A program made the position numbers and the translations under genes. The notes under the pieces were generated by a model. It had not been told where the DNA came from and did not search any database. It was given only the letters and a program-made list of their open reading frames with translations. A DNA stretch of 64,000 nucleotides from Promethearchaeota archaeon (GTDB taxonomy: Archaea; Asgardarchaeota; Lokiarchaeia; Sigyniarchaeales; SOKP01). This document shows positions 46,079 to 54,334 of this stretch, in pieces. The stretch is from positions 1-64,000 of the forward strand of contig JAEOUA010000001.1 of the NCBI GenBank assembly GCA_016839555.1, read 5' to 3'. Position 1 is the first letter of the stretch; every line of letters begins with the position of its first letter.

Positions 46079-48121
46079 ATGAAAAAGAAAAAAAGTATAA
46101 ATAAAAAGCAACGAAAAAAGGATAAGAAATCAAAAGAATCTTTGAGAAGATATAAACTTATTTCAGAAAACGCAAATGATATGATTGCTATTTTAAATGA
46201 TAAATATGAATATGAATATATTAATGAGAAAACCTCATATAGGATAATGGGATATAAAAAAGGGGATGTTATCGGTATTTCAGCTCTTAAATTCATACAT
46301 CCAAATGATCTTAAAAAAGTTATGCATTATTTGAAGGAGAGTTATGATATTGGAAAAGGTAGGATGCAGTTTCGATTCAAACATAAAGATGGATATTGGG
46401 TTTGGCTTGAAAGCAGAGGGAAAACATTTTTAGATATAGATGGGGGAAAAAAAGATTTAATTATTTCTCGAGATATATCCAATCAAAAAGAGCTGGAAAA
46501 TGAATTAAAGGAGCGAATAAAAGAACTTACATTAATTAATAGGCTAACTAAGATTATTGAGAGAAATGGTTCAAAATTAAAAGAAATTTTACAAAATGCA
46601 GTAAAATTAATGCCCTCAGCTTTTCAATTTCCAGAAATTACTTGTGCTATGATTTTTTATAATGATATTGAGTATAAAACAAAAAATTATAAAGAAACTA
46701 AATGGGGATTATCATCTAAAATATTAATTAATGGAGAACCGGTAGGAACTATTAAAGTATATTATATAAAGGATATAGGAGAATTTGATAAGGAACCATT
46801 TTTAATAGAGGAAAAAAGCTTAATCAGGACTTTCTCTACTACATTAGGAACACTTTTAGAACGAATAGAAATGGAAAAGAGATTAAAAAAATCAAAAAAG
46901 AAATATCAATATATCTCTCAAGAATTGGAAGAAATTATTGATGCAATTCCAGGATTAGTGTTTTTTAAAGACAAGAAAAATAATTATGTTCGTGTTAATA
47001 GATACATTGCTGAGGCCCATAATATGTCGAAACAAGAGTTAGAGGGTACAAGTTGTTTCTCTTTATATCCAAAAGAGGAAGCGCAACAATATTGGGAAGG
47101 CGATTTAGAAGTCATTGAAAGTGGAAAACCAAAATTGAACATTGAAGAGAAATGGGAAATGAAAGAAGGTAGACGTTGGTTAAATACAAGTAAAATCCCA
47201 TACATCGATGAAAATGGAGAAATTAAGGGTATAATAGGAATATCCATTGATATCACGGAGCGTAAAAAAACGGAACAATTGAAAGATCAACTTAACAAAG
47301 AATTAGAGGAAAAAGTAAAAAGGCGGACAATTGAATTACAGAATGCATTAAAGAAACAGAAATTACTGCTTGAACAAATATCAAAGGCATCACTTTTTAA
47401 ATCAAAATTTATGGCAGAAATGTCCCATGAGTTACGAACCCCATTAAATTCTATAATTGGATTTACTGATTTATTACTTGAAGGAAGTTATGGTTCTTTA
47501 AATGAAACTCAAGAAGAATTTTTGGAAGATGTCAAATCGAGTGCAGATCATCTATTAAGTCTTATTAAATCTATAATGGATATATCAAAAATAGAATCTG
47601 GAGAGATGGAGCTAAATTTATCTAATTTCTCAATCAAAACCATGTTAAATAATATAATATCAGAATTTGAACCTTCTTTAAATAAAAAAAAGCTCAAGAT
47701 TGAATTGCATGGAATAGATGAGAATAAGAAAATTTTAGCAGATCCGATAAAACTAAAGTCTATTTTTTATAATTTAATTTCTAATGCTGTGAAGTTTACA
47801 ATAGAGGGCAGAATTGACATTATTTTTAATGATAAAAAGGATTACTGGGAATTTAAAATCAAAGACAGTGGCATTGGGATTGCTAAGGAAGATTTTGACA
47901 CTTTATTTCAAGAATTTAAAAAAGTAAAAACACCTTATGTTAGTGATAAAGAGGGAACTGGATTAGGTTTACCATTATCAAAGAAATTAATTATCATGCA
48001 CGGGGGAGAGATAAAATTTGAGAGTGAGGAAGGAAAGGGAACAATATTCACATTTTCTATTCCTAAAAGTCCTAAAGAAGAAAGCAAATCAAAAATTCAA
48101 GAGTTTTTTAAAAGTCTTTAA
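46079..48121 (+). CDS. PAS-domain histidine kinase
   Basis: A 680-residue soluble kinase. A Lys-rich start (MKKKKSINKKQRKKDKK) leads into PAS 1 (about 22-140; YEYEYINEKTSYRIMGY, then FRFKHKDGYWVWLESRG). A 130-residue middle domain follows, probably GAF-like (ITCAMIFYNDIEYKTKN, then EEKSLIRTFSTTLGTLLERI). PAS 2 (about 280-400) has IPGLVFFKDKKNNYVRVNRY. HisKA has SHELRTPLNSIIGF and the ATPase domain NLISNAVKFT, DSGIGI and GTGLGLPLSK. The kinase core is close to those at 38250 and 39887, so the three are paralogues. It is divergent from the longin-like gene and monocistronic. Confidence 0.94.
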   Translation: MKKKKSINKKQRKKDKKSKESLRRYKLISENANDMIAILNDKYEYEYINEKTSYRIMGYKKGDVIGISALKFIHPNDLKKVMHYLKESYDIGKGRMQFRFKHKDGYWVWLESRGKTFLDIDGGKKDLIISRDISNQKELENELKERIKELTLINRLTKIIERNGSKLKEILQNAVKLMPSAFQFPEITCAMIFYNDIEYKTKNYKETKWGLSSKILINGEPVGTIKVYYIKDIGEFDKEPFLIEEKSLIRTFSTTLGTLLERIEMEKRLKKSKKKYQYISQELEEIIDAIPGLVFFKDKKNNYVRVNRYIAEAHNMSKQELEGTSCFSLYPKEEAQQYWEGDLEVIESGKPKLNIEEKWEMKEGRRWLNTSKIPYIDENGEIKGIIGISIDITERKKTEQLKDQLNKELEEKVKRRTIELQNALKKQKLLLEQISKASLFKSKFMAEMSHELRTPLNSIIGFTDLLLEGSYGSLNETQEEFLEDVKSSADHLLSLIKSIMDISKIESGEMELNLSNFSIKTMLNNIISEFEPSLNKKKLKIELHGIDENKKILADPIKLKSIFYNLISNAVKFTIEGRIDIIFNDKKDYWEFKIKDSGIGIAKEDFDTLFQEFKKVKTPYVSDKEGTGLGLPLSKKLIIMHGGEIKFESEEGKGTIFTFSIPKSPKEESKSKIQEFFKSL

Positions 48122-48275
48122 ATTCAGCTAGTATTTTAAAAAATTCAAATTTATTTTTGAATTACTTTATAAAATCCTAGAATTTATGCGAACAAATCTA
48201 TATGATTATCCTGAGTGGTTAGCATAAGTAATCTATTTGTATAAATACTAGAAAAAATTTGCCAGGTCAGTAATA

Positions 48276-49157
48276 TTATGCTGAGATTGGATTCAGTTCC
48301 ATAATCATATGAATTAGTTTTACTCCCTTGTTTTCTTTGGTTAATCCTACTTTAGAAACTTCTTGTTTTAACTTCTCTCTAAAAAATTCGCTTCTTTTTG
48401 TTGATTTAACTTTATTTGTTTCCGAGAGAATATCGATAAAACCTAATTTTTTCAATCTTCTTAAGTGAAATAATAAATCCTCTTTACTTAAGTCTAATTC
48501 TGATTCCAATTTTTCAGTTTTCATTACCTCTAAAGGATCAAAATAAAGTAAGATTTCAAGTTCAGTTTTTAAATCTTGAAAATCTGAATTAGAAATTGGG
48601 ATTATATCCATTTCTAAACTACTCTTTAAAATATTAAATATTATTTTAAACGTATCATAAAAATAATCCTTAGTTATAGAAGTGCCGAAAATTTTTATTT
48701 TTTGACCAGTAGGATATTGTTTTGTGAAAAAGTTTTCAATTATTTTTATTTTTTGAGAGATATAACTTGGATTAACTAAATCAATTTTATGAATCAAGAC
48801 ATAAATCTCACAATCAGATATAAAATTTAGATTTTTCTTAATATTTAAAATATTTATTAGAAAAGGTACAATAGACTCTACAGAGCATGTAATATCAAAT
48901 ACACATATAATAATATCTGCGTATTTAAAGACATCCTTCCTATGGGTAAACCAATTCTCATTTTCTTGTCCGGCTAAATCAAAAATACCTAATTGAGAAT
49001 TGAAGAGCGAAAATAAATTAGAATTAACACCTCTCGTTGGCTCCAATGGTTTATTTAACAACCTAAGTGGATTTGCTTTTTTAAAGAAGACATTAGTTAT
49101 TGTTGTTTTACCTGTTGCTGGTGGACCTATTATAATAACCTTATTTTTTGTTTGCAT
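48276..49157 (-). CDS. Rag/Gtr-type GTPase with winged-helix C-terminus
   Basis: About 293 residues. Counting from the upstream GTG, G1 is GPPATGKTT (14-22), EPTRG lies at 42-46, G3 is DLAGQEN (63-69) and G4 is HKID (126-129). After the G domain, a winged-helix module has LEILLYFDPLEVMKTEKLES, then LHLRRLKKLGFIDILSE-type helices (LSKEDLLFHLRRLKKLGF). It is most like the front half of the protein at 33198 (same GP-x-x-x-GKTT and DLAGQEN-x-x-WF). I choose the ATG at 49157; the GTG three codons earlier lies within an aagtgat ribosome-binding sequence. A GTPase joined to a DNA-binding-type wing suggests nucleotide-controlled transcription or partner binding. Confidence 0.86.
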   Translation of the reverse strand: MQTKNKVIIIGPPATGKTTITNVFFKKANPLRLLNKPLEPTRGVNSNLFSLFNSQLGIFDLAGQENENWFTHRKDVFKYADIIICVFDITCSVESIVPFLINILNIKKNLNFISDCEIYVLIHKIDLVNPSYISQKIKIIENFFTKQYPTGQKIKIFGTSITKDYFYDTFKIIFNILKSSLEMDIIPISNSDFQDLKTELEILLYFDPLEVMKTEKLESELDLSKEDLLFHLRRLKKLGFIDILSETNKVKSTKRSEFFREKLKQEVSKVGLTKENKGVKLIHMIMELNPISA

Positions 49158-49879
49158 TGATATCACTTCTTATTATTTTTGAATTTAAACTAAATACTTA
49201 AAATAAACGTTATATTCTTAAAGAAAATTTAAAATTATTCTTATAATAAATTTACAAAAGTTAATTCTTATAAACCCTATTAAAAATTTTTCGTTAGTTC
49301 ATCAAAGATAGGAGGTTGCCTTTTAAATGTTTTTATCTCTAAAAAATGTTCATAAAACTCAAAAAAAGGGATAATAAATTGAACATTATTTAGAAATTCA
49401 CTTATTTTGCATACTAATTTTTATTAATTAAAATTATCAATCATTTATATAGATCATCCTTCAAAATTTACTCCTAAATAATTTGAGACCATTAAGTTTA
49501 TATCATTAAAATCACCAATAAAATCCTATGGAAGGTTTGAACAAATATTAAATACACTAAAAATTAAAGAAAATAATGTTATATAATATATATTAGCTTA
49601 TTTAACAAAAATAAAATATAATTAAAAAAAATACTTTGAAAAAAATCTCTAATTATCTTACTTTATTATTCTTAAAATTCCCCTCTCAAGTATTTTCTAA
49701 AATATCTTGATACTTTTTTTCAGTAATTTTTAAAACCTTTAACCAATTATCAGTTAATTTTAAAAATTCATAAGAAATTAAAAAAATTAAGAGAATATAA
49801 TTCAAAGAAACTTTATAGTTTTCAGTCATTATTATTATAAAAATTAAAATTAAATTACCTTTAATATAAGAATTTTGAA
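49158..49879. other. Intergenic region without a supported gene
   Basis: About 720 bp of AT-rich DNA between two divergent genes, with many stops in all frames. No RNA gene, repeat or convincing hairpin was found. TATA-like stretches near 49585 and 49865 could serve the flanking genes. Confidence 0.4.
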
Positions 49880-50737
49880 ATGAAAATTGATGTTCATTGT
49901 CATATTTTTAAAGAAGGCGTTACAAAAAAATCTATAGATAAGCAATTCAACCAATTTTCTGGATATGGTTTTTATGAAAGGATTAAAAAAGATTTGACGA
50001 GTTTCAAAACGATTGAAATAAATAATATTATTAAAAAAACACTGTTTCATGTTAGAAAAGCTCAATTAGATAAAGTTGTTCTTTTACCAATAAATATGGG
50101 AGAAAATAAGCAAGTTATTGAATGGTATAAGGAAGCCCCCGATATTTTTATTCCCTTTTTTAACCCACCAGAAAAATCAGATCCCAAAATTGATATTCAA
50201 AAGATATTAGGTAAAGCTATACTAGATGGTGTTAAGGGTTTAAAAATTATGCTCTCATTTCGTAAAAAACTTTTAAATGATGAGATACTTTATCCCGCTT
50301 TTGAACTTGCTCAGAAATATAATTTACTTATATTAATGCATACAGGTTATCCTCCTCCAGGAACTCAAATAAATGTACTAACATATTCTAACCCAATTAA
50401 AATCGAGGAAATTTTGCAATCTTTTCCTAAATTAAAAATAATTATTGCACATATGGGATTTCCGTGGGTTGATATCGCACTCGCCTTAGCGGTTCAATAT
50501 ATTAATATATTTTTAGATATAAGCAACCTAAATTATATGATGCCTAATAGATTAAAAGATTTTATTGTCCACGCAAAAGAATTAGTAGGAATAGATAAAT
50601 TATTATTTGGTTCTGATGGGTTTATTCCAGAGATGATTGAATTAACAGTGAAAAAATTCGAAACTATTAAATATTTGTCTAAAGAAGAAATTGCAAAAAT
50701 TATGGGTTTAAATGCTCAAAAATTATTATTTACATAA
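49880..50737 (+). CDS. Amidohydrolase-2 family metal-dependent hydrolase
   Basis: A 285-residue TIM-barrel hydrolase. The metal site begins with the D-x-H-x-H motif DVHCH (His6, His8). It continues with His154 in LMHTGYP, His191 in IIAHMGFPWVD and Asp246 in LLFGSDGF. These are the ligands of the amidohydrolase-2 (ACMSD/isoorotate decarboxylase-like) branch. Substrates in the family are carboxylic acids or lactones; the specific one is unknown. It has no signal peptide and is cytoplasmic. The gene is monocistronic. Confidence 0.9.
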   Translation: MKIDVHCHIFKEGVTKKSIDKQFNQFSGYGFYERIKKDLTSFKTIEINNIIKKTLFHVRKAQLDKVVLLPINMGENKQVIEWYKEAPDIFIPFFNPPEKSDPKIDIQKILGKAILDGVKGLKIMLSFRKKLLNDEILYPAFELAQKYNLLILMHTGYPPPGTQINVLTYSNPIKIEEILQSFPKLKIIIAHMGFPWVDIALALAVQYINIFLDISNLNYMMPNRLKDFIVHAKELVGIDKLLFGSDGFIPEMIELTVKKFETIKYLSKEEIAKIMGLNAQKLLFT

Positions 50738-51053
50738 AAGTAATGGGTAATTTTACTATAAATAGAACACCTATATTTCTAACCTCTGATTGATCTAATA
50801 TTTGGCATTGAGTAAACTATTTATTAAAGATTTAAGATCTTTCCCTATTCAATTTATTTTTTGAATATATTTTATAATTTAATCATTGAATTCATCATTC
50901 TAGAGATATAATGTATTTTGTGGAATTAAATAAAGAGTTTAATGATTTTTAAATTCATTTTTAATTTCTAGGGATGAGATTTATATATAATCTTCTTCTT
51001 TATGCATAATAATAAATAAAAATTTCATTACAAATTTAAAACATATAAAATAT

Positions 51054-51059
51054 GGAGGT
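51054..51059 (+). promoter_or_regulatory. Strong Shine-Dalgarno site
   Basis: ggaggt, seven bases before the ATG at 51066, is the strongest ribosome-binding match seen in the window and fixes the start of the small membrane protein. Confidence 0.75.
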
Positions 51060-51065
51060 ATAAAT

Positions 51066-51305
51066 ATGCTTGGTCAATTAATAGATCTATTCGAAGAACA
51101 ATTCGTGTTAGATCCTTTATGGCTGATAGGTGCAATTATTGGAGGTCTAATTTTTGTTGTTATATGGATTCTTATTGTTCAATATATCTATAAAGATGCC
51201 GTTAAAAAGGATCTAAATGCGGAAATATGGCTATTAATTATATTAGTTTCCCCGATTATTAGTTGGATTGTCTATTTTATCGTACGAAATTATAAGAAAA
51301 AATAA
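51066..51305 (+). CDS. Small two-helix membrane protein
   Basis: A 79-residue protein with two membrane helices, LWLIGAIIGGLIFVVIWILI (about 18-38) and IWLLIILVSPIISWIVYFIV (about 54-73), separated by a charged loop (YKDAVKKDLNAE). It has a basic C-terminus (RNYKKK). The layout resembles the PLDc_N/phospholipase-associated and small archaeal membrane proteins that end in a positively charged tail. A perfect Shine-Dalgarno supports real expression. Neighbours give no functional clue. Confidence 0.8.
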   Translation: MLGQLIDLFEEQFVLDPLWLIGAIIGGLIFVVIWILIVQYIYKDAVKKDLNAEIWLLIILVSPIISWIVYFIVRNYKKK

Positions 51306-51450
51306 GGGAAATTTTTTATTTCTAAAATATTACTATTTTATTTTTTTTAACTCTTTATAGATAATTTTGACCTAGAAAATTATACTTATTTATCAATACT
51401 CTTAAAATATTTTATTTTTCATTAAGAAAATGGTTTTTATTGTGTAATAA

Positions 51451-53205
51451 TCAAATTATTTTATCATAATTACATAAATATAAAAATCTTTCGAGATAAA
51501 AAATTAGGAATTGATTAAAATGATTGGAATAATATAAATCATTCCCATGTCCTTGAAAAGGAAAAGTTATTATACAACAATCATCATTTAATGAAAGTTC
51601 ATAACTTTTTTTAACAAGTTGAGCTTTTAACAAGCAAAAGTCCTTTTCTCCTTGGAAGATGAGACAAGGTGGACTACTTTTATTTATAAAGAATAATTCA
51701 GGATATTTTAACTTTAAATTTCCTCCAGAATATAATGCTGGAGGATCACCGGGATATAAAGGAATCATTCCCTTTATATGCACCCTTGATCCAAACCATT
51801 CTTCATATTCACCACTCTCAAGCAACAATGCTGTGGCAATTGTTAAATGTCCACCCGCGGATCCTCCCATCAAAAAAACAGAATCTAAATTTGGATTGTA
51901 AACTGAGAATTCTGTTGAATTTAATTGTTTTATGAAAGCTCCAATATGCTTAATTTGATTTTCAATCGTAAAATATCCCTTAACATATTCGGGTGTAGGT
52001 GTGATACGCTGGAATAAATTATCTTCGTCTTTTATAAGACCATATTGAATATCAAAAACAATATATCCTTGAGCAGCTAGATATTTATTTACTTGCATCA
52101 TATTACCTCCTCCTTTATCACCCGCAGTCCAGCCTCCCCCATGAATCTTTATTATGACTGAATTATTACCTGGTAAAAATGATCCTCCATATTTTGGGAG
52201 ATACACATCATAATACAACCTAATTCCCTGCCCTATATAAAAAGGAATATGCTGTATTATTTTACATTCTTTTGGTGGGATTCCTAAGAAATATCCAGGA
52301 AGAGAGAACGGGTCTTGCATGAAATATTGCTGAGAATAAGGATCAATGAACATATTATAATCTAGTCTGAATGTAAAAGCATCAGTAAAATCTTTATCTG
52401 CCTGCCTAGCAGTAAAAGGAATGGATAAAGAAGGGATTAAAAAAATACTTGTAAGAAATATTCCAATTATCCCCACCGAATAATAAATTTTTGGTCTCTT
52501 GTTTACATTTATCATTTTCAACAGAATAACTGTTGAAAGTAAAAATAGAAGAGAAAAAAATACATTAAATTGAAAGGTAAAAATACCAAAAAGCCATGCA
52601 AGGAAATCATCAAGAGGAGCAAATATAAGCGCATAGGTTAAATAAATACCTAAAAGTAAGATTAGGATACTTAAAAAACCTAATATTATTTTTAAGATTT
52701 TTTTAAGTATATACAACCTTTTTGATTCTTTCAATGTTTTTACTTTTGAATTCCATAAATCTCTATTAGAGTGATATTTAATGTTAAAATATGATAAGAA
52801 AAATCCGAGTAAGAAGTCTCCAAAATACCCAATAATTACTAACATGAATCCAAAAATTGAGGGAGTATATCTAATAGATATTATGAAATTGCCTCCAATC
52901 ATTAATAAAAAGGAAAGAATTATGAAGACAAGCATAAAATAACAAAATAAATTAATCTGTTTTCCAAGTTTAATCCTCTTGTTAAGTTTAACAGTATCTA
53001 TATAAATTAGTAAAATATTTGCATATAAAGAAATTAAAATTAGAATACCAAAAATATCCCAAACTAACTCCAGTTGATAATTCTCAAATGTAACTATTAA
53101 ATAAAAGATGCCAAATATTATACATAGAGAGTTTAATATAATTAGAATAAAACTAAAGAATTTTATACTAAATAACGCTTTTAATTTATTAAGAGTTAGT
53201 TTCAA
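51451..53205 (-). CDS. Membrane-anchored alpha/beta-hydrolase (esterase/lipase, HSL/BD-FAE-like)
   Basis: A 584-residue protein. The first 265 residues contain about eight membrane helices. The C-terminal 310 residues form an alpha/beta hydrolase of the hormone-sensitive-lipase/carboxylesterase type. The oxyanion hole is HGGGW (355-359), the nucleophile elbow GGSAGG (447-452, Ser449), the acid part of GEKDF and the base in HGND. Members hydrolyse short-chain esters. The fusion to a multi-helix membrane part is unusual; similar hydrolases are normally soluble. The start is TTG at 53205, with no ATG or GTG near it and a TATA-like tttatatata just upstream, so the exact start is uncertain. Confidence 0.82.
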   Translation of the reverse strand: MKLTLNKLKALFSIKFFSFILIILNSLCIIFGIFYLIVTFENYQLELVWDIFGILILISLYANILLIYIDTVKLNKRIKLGKQINLFCYFMLVFIILSFLLMIGGNFIISIRYTPSIFGFMLVIIGYFGDFLLGFFLSYFNIKYHSNRDLWNSKVKTLKESKRLYILKKILKIILGFLSILILLLGIYLTYALIFAPLDDFLAWLFGIFTFQFNVFFSLLFLLSTVILLKMINVNKRPKIYYSVGIIGIFLTSIFLIPSLSIPFTARQADKDFTDAFTFRLDYNMFIDPYSQQYFMQDPFSLPGYFLGIPPKECKIIQHIPFYIGQGIRLYYDVYLPKYGGSFLPGNNSVIIKIHGGGWTAGDKGGGNMMQVNKYLAAQGYIVFDIQYGLIKDEDNLFQRITPTPEYVKGYFTIENQIKHIGAFIKQLNSTEFSVYNPNLDSVFLMGGSAGGHLTIATALLLESGEYEEWFGSRVHIKGMIPLYPGDPPALYSGGNLKLKYPELFFINKSSPPCLIFQGEKDFCLLKAQLVKKSYELSLNDDCCIITFPFQGHGNDLYYSNHFNQFLIFYLERFLYLCNYDKII

Positions 53206-53336
53206 AGGTATATATAAAGCTTAAGTTTTAGTTTCTAATTAATAGTTATATAGCTTGAGAAAAAATATAAAATTATTCTAATAATTAAATAATAATATAC
53301 AATATTGAATAAACTAATTAAAATCGTGAGAAATAA

Positions 53337-54140
53337 ATGAAATTTGTAGACTTATCAATCCCCATCATAAATCCAGAAGAAGCTGTTTTCGATCCACCAT
53401 TAACTCAGCCTCAAATCGAGTACAGCGCTCATGATGAAGGAGCAAATCAGATGGGCTTTGTTTTTCCTCGCTTAAAACCAGAAAAACATTTACCTAATGG
53501 AAAAGGATGGGCAACAGAGACTATTACGCTTGGAACTCATAGTGGGACTCATATGGATGCTCCTTATCATTATGCTCCAATACAGGATAAAGAAATTGGT
53601 GAAAAAAAAGCTCATACTATCGATGAATTCCCTTTAGAATGGGGGATGGGACCCTTAATCGTCTTGGATTGTACAGATTATGAAGAGGGTTATGTTTTGA
53701 CACCCGAAGATGTTAATACTAAATTAAAAGCTATTAATCATAAATTAGAAGAAGGAGATATTTTATGCGTCCACACCAATGCTCCTAAACATTATGGTAC
53801 TAAGGAGTATATTAATTACGGGGTTGGCGTTGGAAAGGAAGCCACTCTTCACATTATCAGGCAAGGAGTTCATGTTGTTGGAATCGATGCATGGAGTTGG
53901 GATGCTCCATTTTCTATCACAGCAAAAAAATGGAAAAAATCAGTGAGAGCAAAAGAACCAGACACCTCCTTAATTTGGGAGGGTCATTTTGCAGGCATTG
54001 AATTGGGTTATTATCAGATGGAAAAAATGTATAATTTAGATAAGGTTCCACCGATTGGTGCAACAATTTATTGTTTTCCAATCAAAATCGCAAGGGCAAG
54101 TGCGGGATGGGTAAGAGCAGTTGCAACAATTCCAGAATGA
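53337..54140 (+). CDS. Cyclase-family metal-dependent hydrolase (kynurenine formamidase-like)
   Basis: A 267-residue protein of the cyclase family. The signature HSGTHMDAPYH gives His68, His72, Asp74 and His78, which bind the metal. The front MKFVDLSIPI and a late GIDAWSWDAPFSIT are typical. Members include kynurenine formamidase and polyketide cyclase; they hydrolyse N-formyl or cyclic amide bonds. Length and residues are complete. G+C is higher than in the neighbours, which may reflect expression or transfer. It is monocistronic, preceded by an AT-rich region with a gtgagaaataa ribosome-binding string. Confidence 0.88.
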   Translation: MKFVDLSIPIINPEEAVFDPPLTQPQIEYSAHDEGANQMGFVFPRLKPEKHLPNGKGWATETITLGTHSGTHMDAPYHYAPIQDKEIGEKKAHTIDEFPLEWGMGPLIVLDCTDYEEGYVLTPEDVNTKLKAINHKLEEGDILCVHTNAPKHYGTKEYINYGVGVGKEATLHIIRQGVHVVGIDAWSWDAPFSITAKKWKKSVRAKEPDTSLIWEGHFAGIELGYYQMEKMYNLDKVPPIGATIYCFPIKIARASAGWVRAVATIPE

Positions 54141-54334
54141 ATTATAAATTTCTTCTTTTTATAATTTTTTTTCGAAATTTCTCATAATATCTGTTTTTAC
54201 TTTAATAAAAATAGATAATATCGATTTAGAAATTTATAAAACTCAAATTTTTTTAAAGATTTATAGATCTGATTACTCCATCTAATTCTTCTATTTACAA
54301 ATTTAAACTTAAATAAGAAACGAAAAAGAAAAAA

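Noticed and set aside
48180..48275. Possible small RNA in the gap after the PAS kinase (acaaat/atttgt and gatta/taatc pairings, CTGA strings)
   Set aside because: The pairings are short and AT-only, and the C/D box match is incomplete; not above background.
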